Assembly (NCBI RefSeq): GCF_000225505.1
Contig: NZ_BACI01000108.1
Location: 1-42,751, forward strand
Source: Gordonia alkanivorans NBRC 16433
Lineage (GTDB): Bacteria > Actinomycetota > Actinomycetes > Mycobacteriales > Mycobacteriaceae
DNA: 42,751 bases
Reading direction: 5' to 3'
This document shows positions 17,209-29,100 of the stretch, one piece after another. The notes under the pieces are model-generated. The model was given only the letters and a program-made list of their open reading frames with translations, searched no databases and had not been told where the DNA came from. Each line of letters starts with the position of its first letter. Position 1 is the first letter of the stretch. The translations under genes and the position numbers were made by a program.

Positions 17209-18515
17209 CCGGTGACTTCGGAGGGGCCGGTGACTCTGTCGCCGGCCCCTCCGGCATCTCCGGATCTTTCACCGCCGACGCGGTTTCCGTCGCCGAGCGC
17301 TTGAACACGGTCATCAGCTGGGTGCCCAAGGAGCTTCGGGTCGATCCTTCCGGGGCTCGGGGCCCTCTTGCGGGTGTCCGCGTGGGCGTGAAGGACAACA
17401 TCGACGTCGGCGGGGTCCGCTCCACCTGTGGTTCGGAGTTCTTCGCCGACCGCGTGGCAGCCGACGACGCCACGTGTGTCAGTGCGCTCAAAAGCGCCGG
17501 GGCGGTGATCACCTCGACGTTGAACATGGCCGAGTTCGCGGTCGGGGTGACCAGTCAGAACTCCGCCTCGGGCGGATCGGTCAATCCCTGGGACGCCCGC
17601 CGTGTGCCCGGTGGCTCGAGCGGCGGTTCGGGTGTCGCCGTGGCCGCGGGTGTCGTCGACGTCGCACTCGGCACGGACACCGGCGGTTCGATCCGGTTGC
17701 CCGCCGCGTGCTGCGGAGTCACCGGTCTTCGACCGTCCACCGGAGTCCTGGACATGTCCGGGATCTTCCCGGTGAGTGCGGATTTCGACACCGTCGGACC
17801 GCTCGCACGTACGGCCCGACAGGTACGTGAGACGTTCGCGGTCCTCGCCGGGTCGGATGTGACCGGTGCGGACACCGAGTCGCTGAGAGTTGCGGTCCCC
17901 CATCCGTTCGTGACCGGCGACATCGACCCCGCCATCGCCGACGCCGTCACCGAGACCGTCGAACTCATCCGGCAACTGGGTCATCACATCGTGGAATGCC
18001 GCGTGCCGCACAGTGAATCGGCTCAGGATGTGGTCTACACGCTGATCTATTCGGACCTGGCGCGTATGCACGCCGAACGGCTGCGCGACGAGCCGACCCG
18101 GTTCCAGGCGGCGACCCGCGAGCGAATCTCCCTCGGGCTGACCATCTCCGACGAACAACGGGCAGCTGCTGTACGCCAGCGGGACATGTTCCGGTCGGCG
18201 ATGAGCGAGATGTTCAGCGACGTGGACGTCGTACTCACCCCGGCGATGCCGGTGGATGTGCCGCAGATCGGCGTCGGGGAGGCGGTCGTCGCACAGGCCC
18301 GCCGGATGGGACAGCTGACGTATCCGTGGTCGTTGCACGACGGTCCGACACTGGCACTGCCGGTCGGCGTGCATCCGTCCGGTATGCCCATCGGCGCACA
18401 GTTGACGGCGGCGCGTCTGCGCGAGGGGACTGTTCTCGCGCTGGCCGAGCAGGTGCAGGAGCACAGCGACTGGCATCTCCGGCTCCCGCCCGTGCGCGTC
18501 AGTTCTGACGTCTGA
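17205..18515 (+). CDS. Amidase (amidase signature family), start uncertain
   Basis: The Ser-cisSer-Lys triad is complete: Lys in GVKDNID (codon at about 17391), cis-Ser in GGSSGGS (about 17616) and nucleophile Ser in GTDTGGSIRLPA (about 17688). The rest fits a small member of the family that hydrolyses a linear amide to acid and ammonia. The start is not clear. In frame there are only GTG 17085 (deep inside hyuB, and the extra residues look like an antisense-type Arg/Gly/His shadow), CTG 17205 and TTG 17301. CTG 17205 overlaps the hyuB stop as CTGA, which mimics the ATGA couplings of the locus and is used here provisionally. GTG 17212 is out of frame. The 3' end overlaps the convergent GntR gene by 17 bases. 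Confidence 0.75.
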   Translation: MTGDFGGAGDSVAGPSGISGSFTADAVSVAERLNTVISWVPKELRVDPSGARGPLAGVRVGVKDNIDVGGVRSTCGSEFFADRVAADDATCVSALKSAGAVITSTLNMAEFAVGVTSQNSASGGSVNPWDARRVPGGSSGGSGVAVAAGVVDVALGTDTGGSIRLPAACCGVTGLRPSTGVLDMSGIFPVSADFDTVGPLARTARQVRETFAVLAGSDVTGADTESLRVAVPHPFVTGDIDPAIADAVTETVELIRQLGHHIVECRVPHSESAQDVVYTLIYSDLARMHAERLRDEPTRFQAATRERISLGLTISDEQRAAAVRQRDMFRSAMSEMFSDVDVVLTPAMPVDVPQIGVGEAVVAQARRMGQLTYPWSLHDGPTLALPVGVHPSGMPIGAQLTAARLREGTVLALAEQVQEHSDWHLRLPPVRVSSDV

Positions 18516-19239
18516 GCAGGTCCATCTGCTTGTAGACGTCGCCGAGGTGGTCGAGATGCCGGCGCATGAGCGTCATCGCCGTCATCGAGTCCCGGCGCTC
18601 GACCGCCTCGAGGATCGCACGGTGGTCTTCGTCGACGCACCGCCAGAACCCTTCCGGCGCGACGTCGCGGCTGAAGCGGGTGCCGATGACGCGGAACACC
18701 GGGACGGTGATCAGGTCGAGGAGAGGGTTGTCCGCCGCCCGCAGCAGGATGCGGTGAAACTCCTGGTTGTTGGCGTAGACCTCCGGACCGACACCCTCCG
18801 ACAGGTCGAAGATGGTGGCGCGCAGCTCTTCCAGATGGGCGTCTGAGTGACGATAGGCGGCGACTCCGGCGGCGGGCACCTCGGTGAGCTGCCGGACCTC
18901 CATGAGCTGATCGACGGTCACCCCTTCGGCTGCGGCGAGCAGCGTGACTCCCGCTTCGAGGTTCGCACTCAACTGACCGATGTCGGGTGTCGCGACAAAC
19001 GTTCCCCCGGTCACCCCACGGGTCGTGTTGACGAGGTTCTCGCTGGCGAGCGTCCTGATGGCCTCCCGGACCGTGCTCTGACCGACGCCGAACTCGGCGC
19101 GGAGTTCGGCGTCCGGGGGCAGACGAGTACCGGGAGTCAGCTCACCGGCGAGGATCCGTACCCGAAGCGCGTCGGCCACGATCTCGTACGCCGGGCGTCG
19201 TCCGGACTTGTTGCTCCCGGACTGATTCGCTTCTGTCAC
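18499..19239 (-). CDS. GntR-family regulator, FadR/FCD subgroup
   Basis: This 246-residue regulator has an N-terminal winged helix-turn-helix (residues about 15-85) with GTRLPPDAELRAEFGVGQSTVREAIR-type features in the recognition region, and a C-terminal all-helical FCD domain from about 100. Its HNQEFHR-like and late His/Asp positions (EFHRILLR, DEDHRAIL, RHLDHL) fit the metal-binding acid-sensing pocket of this subgroup. It probably responds to a carboxylate or CoA-pathway intermediate and controls the two catabolic operons. The GTG start lacks a strong ribosome site. The gene converges on the amidase gene and overlaps it by 17 bases. Upstream is a 58-base gap with a palindrome that may serve autoregulation. 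Confidence 0.85.
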   Translation of the reverse strand: MTEANQSGSNKSGRRPAYEIVADALRVRILAGELTPGTRLPPDAELRAEFGVGQSTVREAIRTLASENLVNTTRGVTGGTFVATPDIGQLSANLEAGVTLLAAAEGVTVDQLMEVRQLTEVPAAGVAAYRHSDAHLEELRATIFDLSEGVGPEVYANNQEFHRILLRAADNPLLDLITVPVFRVIGTRFSRDVAPEGFWRCVDEDHRAILEAVERRDSMTAMTLMRRHLDHLGDVYKQMDLLRRQN

Positions 19240-19260
19240 AACATGATCCGATCTTCATGG

Positions 19261-19273
19261 GTTTGTCCCAAAC
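19261..19273. promoter_or_regulatory. Palindrome upstream of the GntR gene
   Basis: GTTTG-TCC-CAAAC is a perfect inverted repeat 22 bases upstream of the GntR start codon, within a gap of only 58 bases. Its position suits autoregulation. The half-sites differ from those of the palindromes between the two catabolic operons. The octamer TCTGATCT occurs both here (minus strand, 19278-19285) and beside the MaoC promoter (about 13117-13124), which may be coincidence. Confidence 0.35.
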
Positions 19274-19297
19274 TACCAGATCAGAGTGAGCGGACGC

Positions 19298-20161
19298 CTA
19301 CAGATAGACGACCCGATACTTCAGGCTTCCCTTGATGCGCCCGACGAGGTTCCCGGTCACCCAGATCCAGGCTCCGCGACGTCGGCGAGACCACCCCCAG
19401 GGCCACAGCGGACAGGTCGCGAGGACGACGCCGGCGTGGATCGGGAACCACCACCACTGCCGGCCGGGCGCCCCGTACTGCTTCGCCACCCGCGCCTCTT
19501 CGCTGGCGTAGTCGATGACCTGAGCCCAGGATTCCCGCATCCCCGTGCGGTAGCGGTAGGCGACCATCGCCTCGGGCGCGTATCCGAAGGTGTACCCGGC
19601 CGTCTGAACCCGCCAGCAGAACTCGACGTCACCCCCGGCGGTCGGATAGTCCTCGTCCCAACCGCCGACGGCGTCGAATACCTCACGTCGCACCCCGAGG
19701 TTGCAGCCGAAGCTCATCGGCAGATGCCGGCCCAGGACCACCGGTTCCTCCGGGTTCGGAAGGGCTCGCCAGGCGGCCACCACCGGGTCGTTGAGGGTGT
19801 CGCGTTCGAGCGGCCCGCCGATCAGGTCGGCGTCGCGGGCGGTGTTGACCATGGCGCGCAGCCACGTCGGGTGCACGGCGTCGTCCTGATCGCAGTAGGC
19901 GATGAAGTCGCCTCGTGCGCAGCGGGTTCCGACGTTGCGGGCATGCGAGGTCCCGGGGACGTCCGAGGAATCCACCCACCGCAGGTCCAGTCGCTCCCGC
20001 AGCGGGTGGGTGTCGAGGTGCTCACGCAGCTGCGGGCTGCCCTCGTTGTCACTGACGATGACCTCGAAGTCGCCGGTGAAGTCCTGTGCCGCCAGGGCTT
20101 CGAGCTGGACGTCGAGATCCGGCAGGCCACGGAAGTAGGCGATCACCACCGATGCCGTCAT
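19298..20161 (-). CDS. Family 2 glycosyltransferase coupled to the NRPS
   Basis: This 287-residue GT-A-fold glycosyltransferase has the N-terminal SVVIAYF strand, EVIVSDNEGS nucleotide-binding region, the Asp-rich metal motif CDQDD (90-94) and a later GGDVEFCWR acceptor-side motif. It ends in GNLVGRIKGSLKYR, a tail shared with the second half of the two-domain glycosyltransferase at 40554-42446, so the two are paralogues. Its ATG overlaps the NRPS stop as ATGA, so it is part of the NRPS operon. The likely role is to glycosylate the peptide or a precursor; a cell-envelope acceptor cannot be excluded. The donor sugar is unknown. The C-terminal Trp-rich segment suggests peripheral membrane contact. 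Confidence 0.85.
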   Translation of the reverse strand: MTASVVIAYFRGLPDLDVQLEALAAQDFTGDFEVIVSDNEGSPQLREHLDTHPLRERLDLRWVDSSDVPGTSHARNVGTRCARGDFIAYCDQDDAVHPTWLRAMVNTARDADLIGGPLERDTLNDPVVAAWRALPNPEEPVVLGRHLPMSFGCNLGVRREVFDAVGGWDEDYPTAGGDVEFCWRVQTAGYTFGYAPEAMVAYRYRTGMRESWAQVIDYASEEARVAKQYGAPGRQWWWFPIHAGVVLATCPLWPWGWSRRRRGAWIWVTGNLVGRIKGSLKYRVVYL

Positions 20162-23100
20162 CGCCGCACGCTCCTCAGATCGGCAGTGGTGGGTGCGCCG
20201 GACGGGTCGGCGGCGACGGTCTCGAGGATCGCTCGCATCTGGTCGACGACGCCTTCCGCCGTCGTCGCGTCGAACAGTGCCACCGGGTACAGCAGGGTCC
20301 CGGTGAGTCCGGCGGGACCGTCGGAGTCCCGGACGTCGAGCAGGGTGAACTCCAACTCGTGCTTGGCCACGGTGTTCGGGATCGGCTCCCGACAGATCCG
20401 CACGCCGCCCAGGTCGATCTCGTCCATCCCGGCATCGTCCGCCCCGGCCTGCTGCAGGATCAGGGTCGCCGGGAACAGCGGGTGTCCCGACGATCCGGCC
20501 GGGTCGCGTTCGGTCCCGAGCGCCGCGGCGAGGTCCGGCGTCGAGATGTCCGGGTGGGCCAGGCCGTCCAGCAACTGCCGGTGGACGTCGCGGGTCAGGT
20601 CGCCGAAGGCGCGGGCGTCGGCGACGTCGAGTCGCATCGGCAGGTCCTCGGCGAAGTTGCCGATGACTCCGTCGAGCGCGACATGGGACCGGTTGGCGTT
20701 CGCGGTGCCGACCCGCACGTCGGGGTCGCCGGCCAGGTCGGCCAGGATCACCGCGAACGCCGCCTGGAGTACGGCGAACAGGCTCGACGACTGTGTCCGC
20801 GCGTACTGTTCGAGCGCGGTGTGCACGGCGGCGTCGATCCCGAATTCGACCGTGGCACCGGCGGATTCCCACCGTTCCGGCCGGGGTCGGTCGGTGTGGA
20901 GCGCCGGTCCGGTACCGGGATCACGCGTACCGGCGGTGAGTCGCTCGGTCCAGTAGGCGAGCTGACGTTCCCGGTCGGCGGCCAGGATCTCGGTGCGCCA
21001 CCGCGCGTAGTCGCGGAAGCGGACGCCCGGTTCGGGGAGAACCGACGCGGTGGCGTCCGGATCGGAACTCCGGGCGACGAACGCGGTGACGAGATCGCGG
21101 GTCAGCGGTCCCATCGACTGCCCGTCGACGCTGAGATGGTGCGTGACGAGGACCAGCACGTGGGTTCGCTGATCGAGCCGCAGCAACTGCAGCCGCAGCG
21201 GCGGACCGTTCACCACGTCGAGCTCCGCCCACGCCAGGTCGGTGAGCACGCGCTCGAGTTCGTCGGCTTCGACGTCCCGTGCCTCGAGTCCGCGACCGAT
21301 GAGGTCGGTCACCCCGCCGGTCGGCAGTACGACGAGTTCGGGGCCGTTCTCCCCCAGCACGTGTCGTGTGCGGAGGGACTCGTGGCGGTCGACGACGTCG
21401 ACGAGGGCCGGGTGCAACACCGCCGCGAGGGACTCGGAGTGGAGGTCACCGGAGAAGCGCACGGCGACCGGCACATTCCAGTCGGCACCGGCGCCGCTGT
21501 TCACGGCCTCCCAGATCCGACGCTGTGCCGGCGCGAGCGGTGCGGGCTCGTCGTCGTGGCCGCGGACCAGTGCCGGGACGTCGACTCCGGACGGGTCGTC
21601 CGCGGGCAGGGCATCGATCTGGGCGGTGAGGTCGGCGACGTCGACCGCATCGAACAGCATCCGCACAGGGATCCGACGACCGAGCTCGGCTTCGAGGAGC
21701 GCAGCGACCCGCGTCGCCGACAGCGAGTTGCCCCCGACGTCGAAGAAGTTGTCGCCCAGGCCGATCCGTGCCGCGCCGGTGACCTCGGCGAGCACGGTGG
21801 CCACACGTTGCTGCAGCTCGGTCTGCGGCGCCTCGTAGAGGCGCTCGGCCGGCCTCGGTCGAGGTAGACGTGCCCGATCGATCTTGCCGTTGTCGTTGTG
21901 GGGCAGGGCGTCGAGGACATGCACCTCGGGACGCAGATAGGCCGGCAGCAGCTGAGCGGCCTCGCGCCGGACGACCTCGGCCTGTGCGTCATCGCCCGTC
22001 ACGAAACCGACGAGCCGATCCTGCCCATCGGCACCTGCGAGAGCCACGACCGCCGCATCCACCACGCCGGCGCATCGCCGGAGCGCGGCCTCGATCTCGC
22101 CGGGCTCGATGCGGAAGCCGCGCACCTTCAGCTGGTGGTCCGTGCGGCCCAGGTAATCCAGCGAGCCATCACGGTTGCGCCGCACCAGGTCTCCGGTGCG
22201 GTACATCCGGTCGCCGGAAGCCTCGGCACTGAAGGGATCGGCAACGAACGCAGTCGAGGTCCGCGCCGGATCGGCGTGATAGCCCCGCGCCAGCTGGATT
22301 CCGCCCAGATAGAGCTCACCGGCCACCCCGACGGGGACCGGCTGGAGACGTGAATCCAGAACGCGGATGGTCACGGCCGGCTGTGGGCAGCCGATCGGGA
22401 CACGGCCCGCCGGCGGCGTCGTGACCTCGTGGCCCGTCACGCTGACCGCGGCCTCGGTCGGGCCGTACAGGTTGTGGACTATTGTCTCCGGTGCCGCCGA
22501 CCGCATTCTGCTCACGAGTTCCGCGGGGAGTTCCTCGCCGATACACAGGACGGTGGTCAGCGTGGCCGGTGGGTCGCCGGCGTCGAGAATCATCGCCAGC
22601 GCCGACGGCACGGTCGGCAGGACGGTGATCCGGTGGCGGTCGAGGATGCGGAGCAGCTCGCCGCCGTCGCGTTCGGCATCCGGTTCGGCGATGACGACGC
22701 GGGCACCGGCACCGAGGGCCCACCAGTACTCCCAGACCGAGAGGTCGAAGCCCGCGGAGGTCTTCACCAGCACCGAGTCACCCGCGGCCATCGGGTACCG
22801 GTGCTGCATCCAGCGCAGTTGTTCGCCGACGGCCGCGTGGGACATGCTCACGCCCTTGGGGATTCCGGTGGAACCCGAGGTAAACAGCACGTAGGCGGTG
22901 GTGTCCGGGTGCGGCGCCGGGAACTCGCACGCGTCGGGGCCCTCGATGAGGTTCAGCGAGTCGACGTCCAGCAGTTCGAGATCACAGTAGGGACGCGCGC
23001 CGGGTGCATCTGGACCGACACCCAGCACGAGGACCGGATCGGCGACGTCGAGGATCATCGAGGCGCGTTCCGGCGCCGAGAGGTCCACCGGCACGTAGGC

Positions 23101-26100
23101 GGCGCCGACGGTGGCCACCGCATACATCGCCAACAGCTGCGGCAGTCCGCGGGGCGCGGTGATCGCCACACGGTCGTCGGGTCCGACGCCGTGATCGGCG
23201 ACGATGCGTGCCAGTGCCGTGACCTGCTGCGCAAACTCGCGATACGACAGCACGCGCTCGCCGATGATCACCGCGTCGGCGTCGGGGGTGCGCTCCGCCT
23301 GGGCGTGGAAGGCCGCCGCGAGGCCCGCGCTCCGCCCCACCGCCGTCTCCGCATCGGACCGGGATGCGGTCGTCGTGAGGGACCGTTGCTCCTCTTCCGA
23401 CAGCAGTGGCAGGTCCCCCACCGCCCGGCCCGGGGTGTCGACGAACGCGGTGAGGATGCGCTGGTACCGCTCGACGAACTCGGCGGCGGTCAGGGCGTCG
23501 AACAGGTCGGTGGCGTAGACCAACTGGCCGGTCAGTCCGCGAGGTCGTCCGTGGGCGTCGAAGGTGTCCGCGAGCGTGAGGTGCAGGTCGAACTCGGCGA
23601 CCTCGACGCCGTCGTCGATCACCTCGACCTCGAGGCCGGGCAGGGACAGATCCATCGAGCCGATGTTCTGGAACGACAGCGCCGTTTGGAAGACCGGGTG
23701 ATGCGAGGTCGATCGCGGCAGGCCGAGTTCTCCCACGATACGGTCGAACGGCACCAGCGCGTTCGAGAATGCGTGCAGTGCAGACTCTTTGGATGCCGCC
23801 ACCGCTTCCTCCACGGTCGCGGAGCCGTCGATGACCGTCCGTAGTGTGAGCATGTTCACGAACATGCCGGCAACCCGATCGAGGTGCTGTTCCCCGCGGC
23901 CCGCGATCGGGGTGCCGATGACGACGTCGCGGTTGTCCCCGAGCCGGCCGAGAAGGACGGCCAGTGCGGTGTGCGCAACCATGAACGGCGTGGCGTCGAG
24001 TCGGTTGGCCGCCTGGACGATCCGCGCGTGCAGGGCTGCGTCGATCGCGAAGTCGATCCTGGCTCCGTGACCGCTCGGGTGTGATGGCCGGGGCCGGTCG
24101 AGCGGCAGGTCGACGACCGGCGGCGCTCCCCGCAGTCGTTCCTGCCATCCGTGCAGCTGTGCGTTCGCGATCCCCTCGTCGAGGACGGCCCGTTGCCAGA
24201 GCGCGTAGTCGGCGTACTGCACCGACGGCGCGCCGATCGCCGGACCCACTCCGGCGTAGTCGCCGGCCAGCTCACCGGCCAGCATCACCATCGTCAGGCC
24301 GTCGGCGCAGATGTGATGGGCGACGAGGACGAAGACGTGCTCGTCGGGTCCCGCGCCTTCGACACGCAGCAGCACGGCCCGGATGGGCGGCTGTGCCGTG
24401 ACGTCGAAGGTCGTGCGGGTGATGCCCCGGATGGCGCTGTCCAGGTCGTCACGACGGGCCGTGATCTTCTCGAGAACGGTCGGCGTCGAGTCGGCAGGCA
24501 GGACGACCTGATGCGGTCCGGCTGCGCTGTCGGGGTAGATCGTCCGGAAGACCTCATGCCGGGCCAGCAGCCCGTGCAGTGCGGCTTCGAAGGCCGGGAC
24601 GTCGAGTTGCCCGGTCAGGCGCAGCACGATCGGGATGTTCTCGGTAAGTGCACCGGGATCGAACCGGTTGAGGAACCACATGCGCTGCTGGGCCGGTGAC
24701 AGCGGGATCTGTTGGGGCCGGGGCAGTTCACCCAGTACCGGACCGGCGCGGCGCGGCGATGCGTCGAGTCGTTCGGCGAGCGCGTGGGCGGTCGGCGCGT
24801 CGAACAGATCGCGGACCGAGACTTCCCGTCCCGAACGCGCGCGGATGCGCGCGACGGCCTGCGCACCGATGAGCGAGTTGCCGCCGGCATCGAAGAAGTC
24901 GTCGGTGGCGCCCACCTGCTCGCGGCCGAGGAGTTCGGCGAACACCTCGGTCACCAGCAGTTCGTGGGCGGTGACGGGGGCGACCTGGGCGGTGACGGAG
25001 AACGACGCGGCCGGCAGCGCGCGCAGGTCGACCTTGCCCGCAGGGGTCAGTGGGATCGCGTCGAGTTCGACGATCGCCGCGGGGATCGCGTGGCCGGGCA
25101 GCGTTTCTCGTAGATGGTCGAGCAGAACGCGCGGGTCGACAGCGTCGATTGCCGGGACGATGTGCGCGACCAGGGTGGCGTTGCCGTCCGGTCCCGACTG
25201 TGGGGAGACGACAGCCGCCCGGACCTGCGGATGGGTGCGAAGGAGCGCCTCGATCTCGCCGGTCTCGATGCGATGCCCACGGATCTTGAGTTGCTGGTCG
25301 ATACGTCCTCGGTGAACCAGTGCAGGACCGTCGGATTCGGCACCCGACCGGACCTGCACGAAGTCGCCGGTGCGGTAGCGCCGCGATCCGGGCGGACCGT
25401 CGGGGTCGGCGACGAAGGTCGCCGCGGTCAGCGCCGCACGACCGTGATACCCGCGTGCCAATCCCGTTCCGGCCAGATAGAGTTCGCCGGCCACGCCAGG
25501 TGCGCAGGGCGCCAGCGTCGTGTCGAGGACCGCGATGCGGGTGCCGGTGATGCCGCGCCCGACCGACATCGGGTCGGTGTCGGCCTCGGTCATCGGGCCG
25601 GCGAGGGTTCCCATGATGGTCGACTCGGTGGGGCCGTAGGCGTTGAAGAACTGCACGCCATGGGCGATCCAGCGCTGCGCGGTCGCCGACGAGCATGCGT
25701 CACCGCCGACGACGACGGTCCGCAGGTGCGGGAGATCGTCGGGGTCGATGGTGTCGAGCACGCCCGGGGTGAGGAAGGCATGGGTGACGCGTTCGCGGCG
25801 GAGCAGGTCGGCGAGGTCGTCGGCGCCGTAGATGTCGGTGGGCGCGACGACGGTCGTGGCGCCCGCGTCGGTCGCCATCAACAGTTCGAGTACGGCGGCG
25901 TCGAAGCTCGGTGACGCGAAGTGCAGGACGCGGCTGTCGCGGTCGACGCCGTAGCCGCGTTGTTCGGTGACGAACGACGCGACGCCGCGGTGCGTGACCG
26001 CGACGGCCTTGGGTCGTCCGGTGGAGCCCGACGTGAAGATCAGATAGGCCAGCTGGTCGAGGTGCCGCGGGGCCCGCAGTTCTTCGTCGACGATCGGACC

Positions 26101-29100
26101 GGACGGCAGAGCGGTGAGTTCGGCGTCGGTGTTCGGGTCGTCGAGAACCAGTAGGTCGGCGTCCCGGCCGGCCATCTGCTCACCGAACCCGTTGGTGGTG
26201 ACGATGATCGACGCGCCGGAATCGCGGAGCATGAACGCGATCCGATCGGCGGGATAGGCCGGGTCGACGGGGACGAAGGCGGCGCCTGTTTCGGCCACCG
26301 CGCGCGTCGCGACGACCGACCAGACGGATCGCGGGAGTGCCAGGGCGACAATCGATTCCGGACCGGAACCGCGAGCAATGAGGGCACGCGCCAACTGGCG
26401 GGCGCGTCCTGCGACCTCGTCGGCGTCGAACGCCCGCCACTCCCCGGAGGCGTCGAATCCGACCAGGCGGTGATCCCGGTGGCCGATCGCGTCGGTGAAG
26501 AAGGCCGGTGCCGGGGCCTCGGGGCCCGATAGAGCGGCCAGCGTGGCCCGCTCGTGATCGTCGAGCAGGTCCAGGTCGCGCAGAGGTGTCGCCGGGGTCG
26601 CCGTGGCGGTTGTGATGACGCGGCCGAGTCGAGCCAGGAGGCGGGCGGCGGTCGAGTTCCGATACACGTCGGGTCGATGGATCAGCGCGAGGTCGAGGCC
26701 ACCGTCGGAGGTCGGGGCCGCGGTGAACTCCAAGTCGAAGCGGGCGACCGGGATGTCGACGCGTACCGCCTGTGCTTCGGTGACGGCACGGTCGCGCGCG
26801 GCAGCGGGATGACCGCCGTCGACGGTCAGGGTCGCCTGGATCAGCGGATGACGAGATCCGCTGCGGGACAATCCCAGGTGCTCGATGATCTCCTCGGCAT
26901 CGAGTTCGCCGTGATCGATCGCGTCGACCACGACGTCACGCGACCGGGTGACCAGCGCGTCGAAGCCGGCGTGCGGATCGACGTCCAGTCGCAGCGGCAC
27001 CATCGTCACGAACATGCCGACCAGGTCTGCGACGATCGCGTCGGATCGACCGGAGGTCGGGGTGCCGATGATGATGTCCCGCCCCGGTCCGGATCGGCTC
27101 AGAGTGAGGGAGAGTGCTGCGTGCAGGACTCCGAAAACGGTGCTGCCGGAACGATCCGCGAGACTGCGGATTCGCTCGGCCTCGTCGGGTCCGAGCGCCA
27201 GGTGGTGGACCTCGGGTGCGCTGCCGTCGGCGTCGGCCTCGGGTGCCGACAACGATGGGGCGTCCGCGAGCGTCGACTTCCAGTGGGCGAGGTGCCCCGC
27301 GAGTTCAGACGACGGGTCGGCGGCGGCTCCGAGCCGGGCCGCCCGGCGGACGACGTGGTCGGCGTACTGGATGGGCAGCGGGGACCATGCGGGCGCCCCA
27401 CCGTTGAGGCGTGCGGTGAAGGCCCGTTCGAGGTCACCGGCGAGAACGCGTAGCGACCAGCCGTCGGCCGCGACGTGGTGGATGGCGAGCACGACGACCG
27501 TCTCGTGTCCCAGCTCCCGGACGACGATCCTCAGGGGCAGATCCTCGGATAGATCGACGGTCGCGGACAGGGCGGCGCGGACCGCGTCCTCCTCGGACGA
27601 GAGCCCCTCGGCCACCGGCGATTCGAGAACGCTGACCACCGGATCGAGGTCGTACTCGCCGCGCGCGAGGATCACCTGGCGCGGGCCGGTGGCGCTCTCA
27701 GGGTAGACGGTCCGCAGGATCTCGTGGCGTTCGACCACGTCGCCGACCGCAGCGCGCAGCGCCTCACGATCGAGGGTCAGCGGGAGCCGGACCGGCGCGA
27801 CGATGAGGTACTCCGACGACGCCGGATCGATCCGATTGTGCAGCCACATCTGGAGCTGTGCGGGTGCCAGCGGGAGCACGTCAGGACGTGCCATCTCGGT
27901 GACCGGCGCCGCGCCGCGCTGGGTGGCGTCCGCGGTGGCGGCGAGGGCGGCCGCGGTTCGACCGTCGAAAACCGCGCGTACCGGAACCCGGACGCCGAGC
28001 TTCGCGGCGATACCGGCAACCACCCGAGTCGCGACCAGGGAGTTGCCACCCGCCGCGAAGAAGTCGTCGTCGATGCCGACGTGGTCGCCGAGGACCTCCC
28101 GGATAAGGGTCAACACAACATCTTCGGTCGGTGTCCGGGCCTCGGTGGCACCGCCGACGATGGCAACCGGCGTCTCGGGTGCCGGCAGGGCGCGGCGGTC
28201 GATCTTGCCGCTCGTCGTCGTCGGCAGGGAGTCGGAGAACAGGATGTGGGTGGGCACCATGTGATCCGGAAGGTGCGCGGTGAGGTGCGCGCGAAGCTCG
28301 GCAGAGGTGGCCGACACATCGTTCTCGACCACCAGGTGAGCGACGAGCTGGGTGCCGAGGCGCGGGTCGTCGTGGGTCACGACGACCACTGCGCGCACCG
28401 CGGGATGCGCCGAGGCGACGGCCTCGATCTCGCCGAGTTCGACGCGCTGGCCACGGATCTTGACCTGGAAGTCGCTGCGTCCGAGGTAATCCAGGACGGG
28501 CGCGGCGTCACCGGCCGTGCGACGCCGGCGCACCAGATCACCGGTGCGGTAGAGGCGTTCTCCGTTCCCCCACGGCGCGGCGACGAATCGGGTGGCGGTG
28601 AGGTCCGGGCGGGCGTGGTAGCCCCGGGCCAGCTGGACGCCACCGAGGTACAGCTCGCCGGTCACGCCGGCGGGAACGGGACGCAGACGGTGATCGAGAA
28701 CGTGGACGGTGTTCCCGGGCATCGGGCGCCCGATCGGGATCGGGGCGCCGTCGGCGGTGTCGGAGACCTCGACGGCAGTCACGTCGACGGCGGCCTCGGT
28801 GGGTCCGTACAGGTTGTGCAGCGCGGCGGTCGTTCGCGCGCGGACTGCTTGAGCCGTCGGAACCGACAGCGCCTCACCGCTGGTGAAGACCAGCCGTAGT
28901 GAACTCAGCACGGCCTCCACCGGCGCAGTGGCCAGGAAGGCATCGAGCATCGTCGGCACGAAGTGGATCACCGTCACCCCCTGCTCGCCGATCACCTCGG
29001 CCAGTGCTGCGGGGTCGCGGTGCGCATCGGGTTCGGCGAGGACGAGGTCGGCGCCGGTGATTAACGGCCAGAACAGTTCCCACACCGATACGTCGAAGGT

